This document shows, piece by piece, positions 34,468 through 44,630 of a stretch of 64,000 nucleotides of DNA; position 1 is the stretch's first letter, and each line of letters starts with the position of its first letter. The DNA comes from Bin80 sp965208025. Its GTDB lineage: Bacteria; Bacteroidota; Rhodothermia; Rhodothermales; Bin80. The stretch covers positions 3,348,001 to 3,412,000 of the forward strand of contig OZ242302.1 of NCBI GenBank assembly GCA_965208025.1, written 5' to 3'. The notes under the pieces are model-generated. The model ran no database searches. It was not told where the DNA came from and saw nothing but the letters and a program-made list of their open reading frames with translations. The position numbers and the translations under genes were made by a program.

Positions 34468-36164
34468 CGAAGCAAAGCAATGATCGTTGCAGCAACACCA
34501 GTTGCCGCAGATATACTGGTGAAGATCACTTGAATTTGCTGGGAACGAACTTGACGTGAACTTACAGTCAGTTGCTCTAACCAGTCAACAAAAATTGTAT
34601 CACCAGATCGAATGGGTACATCTAGCCCCCGTCGCACAGTACCGCTACTCCCATCATAGATATATACTCCTTCCGCTCCTGGACCTAAGCCTCCGGCACG
34701 CTCCACATAGTGATTGGCTGTCATCCCCGGAAGAAACTTCACATATCCTGGTAGTGGAACATGGCCAGTGACAAAAACCGTTCCTTCATCACGTGGAAAA
34801 ATTAGACGATCTCCATCGTAAAGTACAATATCTTCGGTAGTCCCAGAAAGTGCCCCCGTAATATCTATGGCCACCTGACTGCCCACATTTCCTGAAAAAG
34901 ATTTCTGAAATCCTTCTGAAAATGATTGAACGGCCAGATCACCAGCGTTAAGTTGAATGGGAGTGGAAGTAAGAGATGTTTTTTTTGCGTCTACCAGACG
35001 TTCAAGACTTGTTCGCTCTAGCACCGCGGCATTGGGGTTGGCATTTTCTTTGAGACCGCCCGCCAATTTGACCAATTGGCTTAGAGTTGTCACACCACCT
35101 TCAATACGATACTCCCCGGGATATGTGACCCATCCTTCAATGATGGCCGTAGAAGTTTCAAGTTCAAAAATCGTAACATGATCTTCTGGTAAGATGGCTT
35201 GGGTAGCGATAGAATCAATCTTCAGACTGCCGATGCTCTCATCCAGAATTGTGAGATAATCTCCATTACTCCATCTCAGGAGACGAAACTGAATCGTTTT
35301 ATCAATTAGACGTCCTCCCATGGCGAGATCAAGGAGACTTGAGACCGTATCATCTGGGCGCCAATCATAATTTCCAGGCCAAGTAACATCACCAGAAATA
35401 CGCACTCCTTCACGGATTTGGTGGTATGCAGGGACATTAATCCGATCTCCATCCTGAAGGACAGGATTATGCTCTATATTTCCTGTTGTTTGATATCGCG
35501 TGAAATCAATTAGATCTTCGGTTCCATCCCTATGTTGGATACGAATATTTCTAAGGGCGGGTTGATAGACATCGTTGATTTCTGGCCTCATGGAACCATC
35601 TGACCTTGTAAAGTCCACGGCAGTGTTTTCAATTGCCTGTTTTGAAGGGATTATTTCAGATGAGAGAGACTGCTGAATTACATCGCTCAGCCGAGAGCGA
35701 GGTAGCATCAGAAACCGACCAGTTTGACTAACTGCACCAGTAATATGGACATAGAAGCTTCGTGCCTGAACAAGTGAAATACTAACTGGAGCATTCGCAT
35801 AGCGCGATTCCAGAAGTATTAAGGCTTCTTCTATCACATCTGACAGAAATTTTCCACTTGCTTGAAGGGGGCCTACTTCGGGTAGCGGAAGTACACCAGA
35901 CACAGAGACCGTCAAGGGGAGTTCCACAGGGACGACGCTCCCAATCATGACATTAAAGACATCGCCCGGTCCAATAACATATTCATTGGGATCAACTGCA
36001 CCTTCGAGAGCCAACAAACCAGATTGCCCCATTCGGGTGTACAGAATCCGCTGGATCTGCTCTTGTGGAGTATCTTGAATCACACTGAGAATATGAGCTG
36101 TCGTAGAGGGAACAATCCACAGTAGCAACGAAACAAGCGAAACAGGGAGGGCAAATCTTGACAT
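34464..36164 (-). CDS. Polysaccharide export outer-membrane protein (Wza-like, SLBB domains)
   Basis: From the ATG at 36164 the product has 566 residues, with a signal peptide (FALPVSLVSLLLWIVPSTTA). Next is the polysaccharide-export motif YVIGPGDVFNVMIG, followed by several SLBB repeats (VRISGDVTWPGNY, AIIEGWVTYPGEYRIEGG, VFVTGHVPLPGYVKFLPG). A C-terminal hydrophobic helix (FTSISAATGVAATIIALL) is notable. It would form the outer-membrane channel or adaptor for exopolysaccharide. An earlier in-frame ATG at 36278 would add 38 residues before the signal peptide and is unlikely. No glycosyltransferase genes flank it. Confidence 0.87.
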   Translation of the reverse strand: MSRFALPVSLVSLLLWIVPSTTAHILSVIQDTPQEQIQRILYTRMGQSGLLALEGAVDPNEYVIGPGDVFNVMIGSVVPVELPLTVSVSGVLPLPEVGPLQASGKFLSDVIEEALILLESRYANAPVSISLVQARSFYVHITGAVSQTGRFLMLPRSRLSDVIQQSLSSEIIPSKQAIENTAVDFTRSDGSMRPEINDVYQPALRNIRIQHRDGTEDLIDFTRYQTTGNIEHNPVLQDGDRINVPAYHQIREGVRISGDVTWPGNYDWRPDDTVSSLLDLAMGGRLIDKTIQFRLLRWSNGDYLTILDESIGSLKIDSIATQAILPEDHVTIFELETSTAIIEGWVTYPGEYRIEGGVTTLSQLVKLAGGLKENANPNAAVLERTSLERLVDAKKTSLTSTPIQLNAGDLAVQSFSEGFQKSFSGNVGSQVAIDITGALSGTTEDIVLYDGDRLIFPRDEGTVFVTGHVPLPGYVKFLPGMTANHYVERAGGLGPGAEGVYIYDGSSGTVRRGLDVPIRSGDTIFVDWLEQLTVSSRQVRSQQIQVIFTSISAATGVAATIIALLR

Positions 36165-36871
36165 CGGACGGAGGAATTTCACTAGATTAAAGAAAGAATT
36201 GTAGCCGATGAAGCGATAGACACTGTTGAGAGAGTTAGGAAGAGCGGTACAACGGAATTCAACAATCCTTGTTTCCATTCCTTTAAACGAAAAGGGAGTC
36301 TTCAGGATTAAGGGAAGCCCCCGTTGGGCATGTCAGTTTTTCAACATGAGAATATTTGTCAGCTTGCGTTCGGATGTTGGATTAAATTAAGTTGATGAAA
36401 ATGTCTATGTACAGATCACATGCCAAAGTACCCTGAAGTTTTGATTTGACTATATCCAATCAATTACTGTACCTTCAAAAAATGTGCACGGAGTATTATT
36501 GGCTTAACTTTGATCCATTGTGAAAAAGTACTATCAAGCACATATGCCGTCCGATTTAAGGATTTATTAGATCATTCCACACGATCAATTAACTAGAACC
36601 ATCGTCTCCATTGATTATGTCCCTAATCTGGATCCCTCGTATTCTATTATCACCGATGAAAGAGAGATCATATTGAGTCAGTCGCATGGTTTGGTTCCTG
36701 ACGATGACTATCAGGTTTAAGGATTACGCAGTTGAGTGTCATCAAATGGTGAACTTTGAACTGAATGTTTCATACCCAAGGTGTTCGTTGTCAAAAGATC
36801 CCGAGTTAATCGAAATTTATTGAAGAAGAGAAAAATCAAATCATGTTGAAAATGTTTGGACTTTTGAGCAA
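36165..36871. other. Intergenic region between SLBB exporter and ispE
   Basis: About 700 bp, A/T-rich, divergent on both sides. No gene, hairpin or repeat is convincing. Promoters for the exopolysaccharide genes and for ispE must lie here. Confidence 0.45.
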
Positions 36872-37753
36872 GTGATCTCTGCAATTGCACCCGCTAAGAT
36901 CAATCTTGGCCTCCAAATATTACGTAGGCGATCTGACGGATTCCACGACTTGTCCACGGTATTTCATCCGATTGACTGGGCAGATACGCTCTCTGCCAGC
37001 CTTGCAGAAAATCTTCGACTGACCTGTTCAGACCCTACACTTCCGACTGATAGCGACAATCTCGTAGTCCGTGCTGGTGAACTCCTCCAGATATCCATTG
37101 AAAAGAACTATGGCGCACATGTACATCTGGAAAAAGTTCTTCCACATGGTGCAGGACTGGGGGGAGGATCAAGTAATGCTGCGACCACATTACGGTTGTT
37201 ATGTAACCTATGGGATGTTGATATTCAATTGATTTCACTTGCGTCTCTCGCTCTTAGGCTGGGCTCTGATGTTCCATTTTTTCTGAGCCCTACGACTACC
37301 TATGCCGAGGGAAGAGGAGAAAAGCTTGTTCCAATGCGTGGCTATGCCTTTCCATTTTACATAGCGATAGTCGTATATCCGATTCATATCTCAACCGCGT
37401 GGGCATTCCAGCAGGTTAAACCTTCAAGTTGGAAGCGTCACAATCTGGCAGAGATCGTTCAATCCAATGACTTAGATCGGTGGAAGCGTGAGTTGGAGAA
37501 TGATTTTGAGACTCCCATATTTCATCATTATCCCATACTCCGAAAGGTTAAGTCCGTCTTATTACAGAATGGAGCGGGTTTTGCCACACTCACAGGAACT
37601 GGTTCTGGGGTGTACGGAGTATTTGAAAGTTACGAAGATGCGTGTAAGGCAAGTGAAGAGGCTGCTACCCAAGGGTGCAGGATTTTTGTGTCAAAGTCAA
37701 AGGGTAGAGAGTGGGGGCCTTCTTCGGTAGTTACATCAGACGTCGTCGAGTAG
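36872..37753 (+). CDS. ispE: 4-diphosphocytidyl-2-C-methyl-D-erythritol kinase
   Basis: The MEP-pathway GHMP kinase that phosphorylates CDP-methylerythritol. The 293-residue protein begins ISAIAPAKINLGLQIL with the substrate-binding FHDLSTVF nearby, has the ATP loop VLPHGAGLGGGSSNAATTL near 87-105, and GSDVPFF (catalytic Asp) near 131. The third motif LTGTGSGVYGVF is near 245. The start is GTG at 36872; no ATG lies in frame between it and the upstream TGA at 36821. ispG lies further along the window, so two MEP-pathway genes are present. Confidence 0.95.
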   Translation: MISAIAPAKINLGLQILRRRSDGFHDLSTVFHPIDWADTLSASLAENLRLTCSDPTLPTDSDNLVVRAGELLQISIEKNYGAHVHLEKVLPHGAGLGGGSSNAATTLRLLCNLWDVDIQLISLASLALRLGSDVPFFLSPTTTYAEGRGEKLVPMRGYAFPFYIAIVVYPIHISTAWAFQQVKPSSWKRHNLAEIVQSNDLDRWKRELENDFETPIFHHYPILRKVKSVLLQNGAGFATLTGTGSGVYGVFESYEDACKASEEAATQGCRIFVSKSKGREWGPSSVVTSDVVE

Positions 37754-38012
37754 GCATGCTGAATGTGAATGACTCAGGCATAAATTTTTGAGGTGAATCA
37801 GACACCTATCCACTATTGTGGGGATTTAGACCAAATGAATCCAGATCTTGATAGTCCACTTCCTCGGAACAGGTTCTATATGATAATCGGAATCGGCAAC
37901 GTTTCCGCAAATTGCCGAGAGGATTGGTGGTGGCTATCAACTTGATACAGATTGAGTTAAGTCTACCAGAGCAAGGGCATAGGATGATTCTGTGGCATGG
38001 TAGGGTAACAGC

Positions 38013-40310
38013 TTACCATTTTACACGTGTTTTTGGGTCGCGCTCATAATTCGGATCGGTTCGGCTATGCGATGAGGGGAAAGGGAATGTACTTCGTATA
38101 CTGATCGTGAGTTCTTCATCTCCTGCCAATCGCTGCATGAATTCTCCCACTACAAACAGTGCATTGTGTGCACCTTGTCCCCAGTAGGAAGAGCGAAAAC
38201 TCATTCGCGGATCATTAAATCCGACCCACGCTCCAGTGACTAATTCAGGATGCATCAGTATGAACCAACCATCCGCACCTTCCTGCGTGGTGCCTGTTTT
38301 TCCTGCGAAGTCGTAACCATATAGATTATAGCCACTTCGGATACGAACTCCCGTTCCATAGGATTTGTTAATCGTATCCCTCAACATATCCACGACGATA
38401 GCAGCCGTCTCCTCCGAAAGAACTTCTCTCTGTGTTGGTTGATGTTGATACCGAATACGACCATCCTCATCAAGGATTCTGGTTACCATCACAGGTTCAG
38501 TCCAAATTCCACGATTGGCAAAGGTGCTATAGGCGTTTACCGATTCAAGGAGTGTCACATCGCTGGTACCAAGGGCTAGCGAAGGAACGGGTAACAAGTC
38601 GCTCTTGATTCCCATTTCTTTTGCCAGCGCTGCCACATTTCTTGGATTGATCTCTTTGATGATCTGAGCGGTCACGGTATTCACTGAGCGGGCAAGCCCC
38701 TCACGCATCGTCATCCACTCACCTGTGCTTAAATCACCAAAATTTTGGGGGCTCCAAACTTCCTCCGTAACTTCATCCGTATATTGATAAACAGAGTCCA
38801 GATACAAGGTTTCGGGCGAATAGTCACTATCAATGGCCCATGCGTAGGTGAATGGTTTGAAGATTGAGCCAGATTGTCTCTTCGCAACCCCGACATGATC
38901 ATACCAGTCGGTTGACAGATCTCGCCCGCCGACCCACGCCTTAATGTATCCGTTCTGAGGGTCCATTGCAACGAAGCCATTTTCGACTCGTCCTTTTGTT
39001 GATTTAAGAGAGTCAAGAAACACGGGATCATTCTGCAATTCGTTAAATGCCTCTTCCTCATTTTTTCCTTCCTTTCGTAAACTCTGGTATCTTGAAGACT
39101 CTTTAATGTATCTGTCAAGTAGCGAACTATTCCGTTGCCAGAACCACGCCCAATGTTTTTCCGAATCTAAATTGCATGGTGCGGACATATACTTCGAAAT
39201 ATCAGCGCCATACTGCATGCGGGGACTTGAAGCTGCGCTCCATTCGCAATTCACGACTGCTTGTAGACCATCAAGCGTCGTTGACACAGCATCTTGGGCC
39301 ATAGACTGGAGTCGTGAGTCAAGTGTAGTTTCAATTCTGAGCCCCGTCCCATAGATATCAATATCATTTTGATCCCCCCAGTCAGAGACCCACTGACGCA
39401 CTTGCTCGGCAAAGTAGGATGCATAACTTTGGGTCATATCTGCGGTTCGGAGGTTGGTCACGGTTGCAGAGTCTTTGACCTCTTCATATTTGCTCTCTTC
39501 CAACCACCCTTGAGTGATCATGCGTTTCAGAACCGTGTTCCGACGGAGAGTAGAGCGTTCTGGGTGTCGAATAGGGTCATAGCGATAAGTACCTTTCAAG
39601 AGACCGATGAGAGTAGCACTTTCAAGGAGGTCAAGGTCTGATGAAGATTTGCCGAAGTAGGTCCGAGCAGCTGCCTCAACTCCGTAGGCGTTGTAGAGGA
39701 ACGGAACGGTATTGAGATATATTTCAGCGATCTCTTCTTTGGCATAGGTCTGCTCAAGACGAACCGCAGTTACCATTTCCTTCAACTTACGCTTTACACT
39801 CACCTCAAAGCCAATTTGCTCGTTATACATGTTACGGGCAAGTTGCTGGCTAATGGTTGACCCTCCCTGACGTTCAAAAGGAAGCCCTATTTGACCAAGT
39901 AAAGACTGAGTCGCTGCGGAGGCCGTACGAAAAAGATTGATTCCCCAGTGACTGTAGAATCGGTGATCTTCCGTGGCAATGAGGGCTTGTTGTGCAAAAA
40001 CTGAAATAGAATCGTAGGAAACCCAAGTACGATTTTGGCGACCAAAGCGAGCAAGTTCAATTCCATCAGCTGTATAGGCCACACTGGCATAAGACAAATC
40101 AGGGTTTTCAATCTCCCTAAGAGATGGAGTATCCTTTGCAAGTACATACATGTAGAGTAACAAAATGAAAGCCCCTAATCCCATGGGAATCACAGTTAAA
40201 CTCAAAACGAATGCAGCTCTGGCTACATCGGGAATCCGGAAAATACGCAACAGGAAAGCCTTATATCTCCCGATGAGGGAGAGGCGCTTCTTCGTTTTAT
40301 TCTGAGACAT
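38013..40310 (-). CDS. Class A penicillin-binding protein (PBP1A-like)
   Basis: A 765-residue bifunctional peptidoglycan synthase. A TM helix lies near 38-58 (FVLSLTVIPMGLGAFILLLY). The glycosyltransferase family 51 domain has EDHRFYSHWGIN (catalytic Glu) and GGSTISQQLARNMYN near 145, and IAEIYLNTVPF. The transpeptidase domain has SGSIFKP (SxxK, about 481), RSVN (SxN) and KTGTTQ (about 671). All catalytic motifs are intact and length is normal. It polymerises and cross-links the cell wall in the periplasm. A short gap of 257 bp separates it from the divergent rhomboid gene. Confidence 0.96.
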   Translation of the reverse strand: MSQNKTKKRLSLIGRYKAFLLRIFRIPDVARAAFVLSLTVIPMGLGAFILLLYMYVLAKDTPSLREIENPDLSYASVAYTADGIELARFGRQNRTWVSYDSISVFAQQALIATEDHRFYSHWGINLFRTASAATQSLLGQIGLPFERQGGSTISQQLARNMYNEQIGFEVSVKRKLKEMVTAVRLEQTYAKEEIAEIYLNTVPFLYNAYGVEAAARTYFGKSSSDLDLLESATLIGLLKGTYRYDPIRHPERSTLRRNTVLKRMITQGWLEESKYEEVKDSATVTNLRTADMTQSYASYFAEQVRQWVSDWGDQNDIDIYGTGLRIETTLDSRLQSMAQDAVSTTLDGLQAVVNCEWSAASSPRMQYGADISKYMSAPCNLDSEKHWAWFWQRNSSLLDRYIKESSRYQSLRKEGKNEEEAFNELQNDPVFLDSLKSTKGRVENGFVAMDPQNGYIKAWVGGRDLSTDWYDHVGVAKRQSGSIFKPFTYAWAIDSDYSPETLYLDSVYQYTDEVTEEVWSPQNFGDLSTGEWMTMREGLARSVNTVTAQIIKEINPRNVAALAKEMGIKSDLLPVPSLALGTSDVTLLESVNAYSTFANRGIWTEPVMVTRILDEDGRIRYQHQPTQREVLSEETAAIVVDMLRDTINKSYGTGVRIRSGYNLYGYDFAGKTGTTQEGADGWFILMHPELVTGAWVGFNDPRMSFRSSYWGQGAHNALFVVGEFMQRLAGDEELTISIRSTFPFPSSHSRTDPNYERDPKTRVKW

Positions 40311-40567
40311 AGAATGACAGGCTCACTTCATGATTAGACCATTTCAAAGTATATTATGGATACTCTGTGCTGGGAATGAGGGTCCTTACAAAGTCAACGG
40401 ACAGGACATCATGGGATGATTGCTCTACAAAACGTGTGTATGGATACGGTAGGTAACTGATCGTGATCAAGTAGATAATTTCCAGGAGAACATGATGATG
40501 TCCAAAAGGAATCTACGCAACCAAAATGTATTTTCATCACTATAACTGGTGTCAGTAAGCAATAATC

Positions 40568-41209
40568 ATGACTTATTACTCGTACGGCAGCTTAGGAGGA
40601 TTTGGTGCATTTCCTCCCGTGATCAAAAACCTTCTGATCATCAATCTTCTTGTGTTTCTTGGTCAGGCTCTGAGCGGTGAACAACTAATCATTTGGTTTG
40701 CTTTGTGGCCATTATCAAGTGGATTCCAGATCCACCAACTGATCTCATATAGTTTTCTTCACGGTGGATTCGGTCACATATTCTTCAATATGTTTGCGCT
40801 CTGGATGTTTGGGGTACAGATTGAAAATACATGGGGTTCCAGACGATTCCTAATCTACTATGGTGTTTGCGTTGTTGGTGCTGGACTTGTTCAACTTGCT
40901 GCTACTTATTTCTCGGGTGCTTACTGGCCGACGATTGGTGCTTCAGGGGGAGTGTTTGGCATTCTTCTGGCATTCGGAATGATGTTTCCGAATCAGCAGA
41001 TTCTACTGATTTTTCCACCAATCCCAATTAAGGCAAAGTACTTGGTCATTGGATATGGTCTTTTGGAACTATTTTATGTGAGTTCTGGATTGCAACCCGG
41101 GGTAGCCAATCTTGCACATTTAGGTGGAATGGTTGCCGGATTCTTGTTAATTCTGTATTGGCGCGGGCAACTTCCGATCAAACCTAAACAATCCAGCTAC
41201 TATGGATAG
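40568..41209 (+). CDS. Rhomboid family intramembrane serine protease
   Basis: A 213-residue, six-helix membrane protease. The conserved HGGFGHIFFNMFALW lies near 64-78, and the nucleophile Ser126 is in TIGASGGVFG. The second catalytic residue His184 is in NLAHLGGMVAGF. All rhomboid motifs are intact. It cleaves transmembrane segments of unknown substrates. No recognition partner is in the neighbourhood. Confidence 0.95.
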   Translation: MTYYSYGSLGGFGAFPPVIKNLLIINLLVFLGQALSGEQLIIWFALWPLSSGFQIHQLISYSFLHGGFGHIFFNMFALWMFGVQIENTWGSRRFLIYYGVCVVGAGLVQLAATYFSGAYWPTIGASGGVFGILLAFGMMFPNQQILLIFPPIPIKAKYLVIGYGLLELFYVSSGLQPGVANLAHLGGMVAGFLLILYWRGQLPIKPKQSSYYG

Positions 41210-41389
41210 CTCTGACCTTTTCAGTTGCACACTCTCCCCAATACTCCATTGTATCAATGGAATGAAAGAAAATGATGAGTGATATTGACAGAGAGTTGAA
41301 TAAGTTTTCCCTCCAAGTACGACGCACCTAATCAACTTCACATTTAGCCGTAACAGATCAGAAGGGTAGGACTACTGTGAGAAGCGGAG

Positions 41390-42472
41390 TTAGTCATTAA
41401 GAGCGGGTTCCCAATCCTCTATTGCCGCAAGAATCGTATCCACGATATCTTCTTCTGGAACCGTCCCCACGACCTTGCCTTTCTTAAAAAGATGCGCACG
41501 CCCACGCCCGAGAGAAATGCCTAAGTCAGCTCCCTGAGCTTCACCAGGGCCATTGACCGCGCAGCCCATGAGTGCGACCGTCACATCCTTGTCAAATTTT
41601 CGGGCATTCACAGCTGTTTCGACTTCCTCAACAATTGAAAAGAGATCGCCATTCAACCGACCACATGTAGGACAGGCGATGATATTCACTCCAGGACGAC
41701 CAATACGGAGCGACTTGAGGATATTGTGGGCGGTTTCTACTTCTTTCACCGAGTCAGTAGCAAGAGAAACACGGATTGTGTCACCGATCCCATCGGCCAG
41801 CAATGCACCAATTCCAATTGAACTTTTAATTGTACCGACTCTGAAAGAACCTGATTCGGTAACCCCCAGATGAAGGGGGAAATCTGTTCGTTCAGCCACG
41901 AGCCGATAGGTTTGGATCATATAGAATACATCAGAATGCTTCACGGATATCACAATATCCTCAAAACCGTGTTTGATACAGATGTCAACATGACGCAGTG
42001 CACTTTCTAGGAGTGCTTCGGGTTGAGGATAACCATACTTATCCAAAATGTCCTGCTCCAAGGATCCACTATTCACCCCAATACGAATTGGAATGCCAGC
42101 TTCCTTTGCCGCGAGAAGAACCTCACGCTCCCACTCTTCCTTACCAATATTTCCAGGGTTGATCCTCACTTTTGCAACCCCCGCTTCAATGGCCTTCAAT
42201 GCGTAGGTATGATTAAAGTGAATATCTGCAACGATGGGAACCGTGGAGCCCTGTACAATATCGGAGAGTGCGTTGGCATCCTCTGGACGTGGTACAGCAA
42301 TACGAACAATATCTGCTCCTGCCTCCGCTAATTGGGCAATCTCCTGCAGCGTATCTTCAACTTGATGCGTCTTGGATACCGTCATGGATTGGACGGCAAT
42401 TGGTGCATGCCCCCCAATCTGAACGGGGCCTACCTGTACAGGACGGGAATCTCTTCTTGGTCTGAGCATCAA
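41390..42472 (-). CDS. ispG: 4-hydroxy-3-methylbut-2-en-1-yl diphosphate synthase
   Basis: The MEP-pathway iron-sulfur enzyme that makes HMBPP from MEcPP. The 360-residue chain has the TIM-barrel start HAPIAVQSMTVSKTHQVEDT and VADIHFNHTYA. The 4Fe-4S domain has the cysteines in ACPTCGRLNGD and ALMGCAVNGPGEA. This is the short bacterial form without the extra central domain of Bacteroidia and plastid IspG; that fits a Rhodothermota-like origin. Two neighbouring ATGs (42472 and 42469) could begin it. Confidence 0.96.
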   Translation of the reverse strand: MMLRPRRDSRPVQVGPVQIGGHAPIAVQSMTVSKTHQVEDTLQEIAQLAEAGADIVRIAVPRPEDANALSDIVQGSTVPIVADIHFNHTYALKAIEAGVAKVRINPGNIGKEEWEREVLLAAKEAGIPIRIGVNSGSLEQDILDKYGYPQPEALLESALRHVDICIKHGFEDIVISVKHSDVFYMIQTYRLVAERTDFPLHLGVTESGSFRVGTIKSSIGIGALLADGIGDTIRVSLATDSVKEVETAHNILKSLRIGRPGVNIIACPTCGRLNGDLFSIVEEVETAVNARKFDKDVTVALMGCAVNGPGEAQGADLGISLGRGRAHLFKKGKVVGTVPEEDIVDTILAAIEDWEPALND

Positions 42473-42739
42473 ATTAATCGGTGTGATTTTAAGAGTTACT
42501 TTTCATGAAATATTAGGTTCAATTGAGACAGAGTCGCCATAAAATTCTGCTCAACATAACCACGGTACCGTACCGTACCCAAGCATTGAGTGATCACTAA
42601 ATTGATGGATGAGAGATTATGATAAATTCATCATTTTCTATTGAATTGTGTCCCGCTGAAAGAAATTTACAAAGTTTCAACGTGTACTCATCTAACGTAA
42701 TGATCAATGAAACGACTAATATAAACGCGTGATTGAGCA

Positions 42740-43936
42740 TCATGCTCGTATTGGGCTGAAGGCATACATCTTCTCCACCTTCGCATAATAGCCCCTCTTC
42801 TGCCTTTCCAGAAAGTCTTTCTCTGTCAACCAATTCAGATCACGAGAAAGTGTTTTAGTTGTTTTTGAGGTATACAGTCTTGCAATATTCGGAGTTAGAT
42901 CCGTAATATTTTTCTTGAGAACCGGCTTTGACGATTGGCTAAGAGCTAAGGCCACCTCTCGCCGCCGCCGCATAGCGAGGGATTGAGGGAGTAGCTTAAA
43001 TCTACTGTACACATAATGCTCCCACGCAAGTCTTAATTGCATCTCTTCAACGATTTGGTTCTGGTTCCGAAGTCCATCTACAAGCCCCTCTATGGAGTAG
43101 TACAGAAAACCCATAGGATCTCCGCGGCCAGAATTTGCTCTACTTGAATGATCAAACTGTCGATAGTACTCGGATCGAGTGAGATTGTAGTGATCACTAA
43201 GTAGATGAGCACAGGGAGATGGAACACCTTCGCGCGCAAGAATCATGAATTCTGCTAATCGGGCCGTACGCCCATTCCCATCCCCAAACGCATGGATCCA
43301 GGCAAGATATAAATGAACAAAGATCGCTCGTAGAATGGCCGATGCGATACGGTTAGAATGTTGATCATTCAGATCGAGTGACCATTTGTCTTTCTCCAGC
43401 CACTTACAAAGCTTACCAATAAGGAAAGCACAGTCTCCGCGGGGAGCACCTCTGTAGCGAAAAACTCCAACAGAAAATGTTGGGATTTCACCAGGGACGA
43501 CTCCCTCTTCAAGATGTTCTTCAAGGCCAGAGAGTAGGTGTCAATTGGCTTCAGAGATCCACTGAGGGGTAAGTATAGGTGGATTTCCTGCGACAATGTC
43601 TTCAAAGATCTTTTCAAAAGCGATAAGAACATTTTTTACTTCACGTTGGAGATATTCTTGGGACTTGGGAAGTTGTAGGTCCTCTTCCAGAATCGCCTTT
43701 ATCTGTTCCTCTGAGAGAGTATTTCCTTCAATTGCGGTCGTTGCACGAGCTCCTTTGATCAGAAAAATCGTATGAAGATCCTTGGCTACTGTTGGAGGGA
43801 TTACCGCTTGAGTAATCTGATCAACTCGAGCAACTGCCTCACCAAGTAACGACCAAAAAGAAGGAGTAGCACGCTCCAAATGGTGCTCAAAATCAATCCA
43901 TGGATGGGTGCGAAGATACTCTCGAACGCTTGTCAT
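42740..43936 (-). pseudogene. Fic family AMP-transferase gene with one in-frame TGA
   Basis: One reading frame of 398 codons encodes a complete Fic protein except for a single TGA at 43541-43543 (codon 132). Residues 66-72 are TTAIEGN, the inhibitory helix of class II Fic proteins (Glu70). His215 lies in HAFGDGNGRTAR, the intact catalytic Fic motif, after the stop. The C-terminus has a winged-helix-like region (LARLYTSKTTKTLSRDLNWLT). The stop replaces a position that would plausibly be Arg in the NRHLLSGL context, so a CGA-to-TGA transition explains it. Fic proteins AMPylate targets. As written, a truncated 131-residue N-terminal piece would be made, so the enzyme is probably inactive, unless the stop is read through or is a sequencing error. 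Confidence 0.85.
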
Positions 43937-44630
43937 GGTAGGGTCCTATTACAGACTATGAATGATTAAAAGAGTGATCAAATAACACGATTGCCTAAGA
44001 ACGAACCATCTAACCTAACGGGGGCAGCGAAGATTTGATCAAATAAAAACGTAATCAAAGTAATTTTAACCCGTAAAGTGTCCATCAAAATGTCCAATAA
44101 TTTACGGAATGATACCAAGCAATCTACGAAGAAGAATCATCAGAGTACAGGAAAAGCTGACTCTGGTAGAGCGATAAAGTCTAACCTCTCCGGAAGTATT
44201 CGTCACCAGAGTCTCTGATTAGTGTACCAATGGGGCACAGTAGTTCAGAGGATTCAAGAGAGAGGGAGGCCTACCACCAATCAAGTGGACAGTACATCAA
44301 TGAGGAAGCACAGAGATGATGAAACGATCCTCTAAGGAGATGGAATCGTATCCTGAAAATCAAACTACAATTCCAGTATTATCCTCACGCATGAGGTATA
44401 ACCTAAACATGGAGCTGGTCTTAACCATTGATCCTGACCTATACACAGAGAGCATTCCTGATCCTGGCAAGAGCCAGTCAACACTTCGGATGCAGTCACT
44501 TGATGGATTCATAAAGACAACCCTATGAGTATTTTCTATTCTAGCAGATGGTTGCATTCGGTCAAAAGTTCACCAATGGGATCAACTAGATGACTTATTT
44601 TGAGTATACCTTTACTTACTCAGGAGATCG
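43937..44630. other. Intergenic region between Fic and FkbM genes
   Basis: About 690 bp without a supported gene. A 70-codon plus-strand frame (44316-44528) has no recognisable features. An inverted pair GACTCTGGT/ACCAGAGTC is found at 44159-44167 and 44205-44213 and may form a stem around 37 nt. Confidence 0.4.

Noticed and set aside
42597..42833. Minus-strand frame after the Fic gene end
   Set aside because: It partly overlaps the Fic C-terminus in another frame and shows no coding features.
43369..43632. Separate minus-strand frame inside the Fic gene
   Set aside because: It is a shadow. The Fic frame itself continues across the TGA with conserved residues on both sides.
44316..44528. 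70-codon frame between Fic and FkbM
   Set aside because: No motif, no neighbour logic, ordinary length for chance in this composition.
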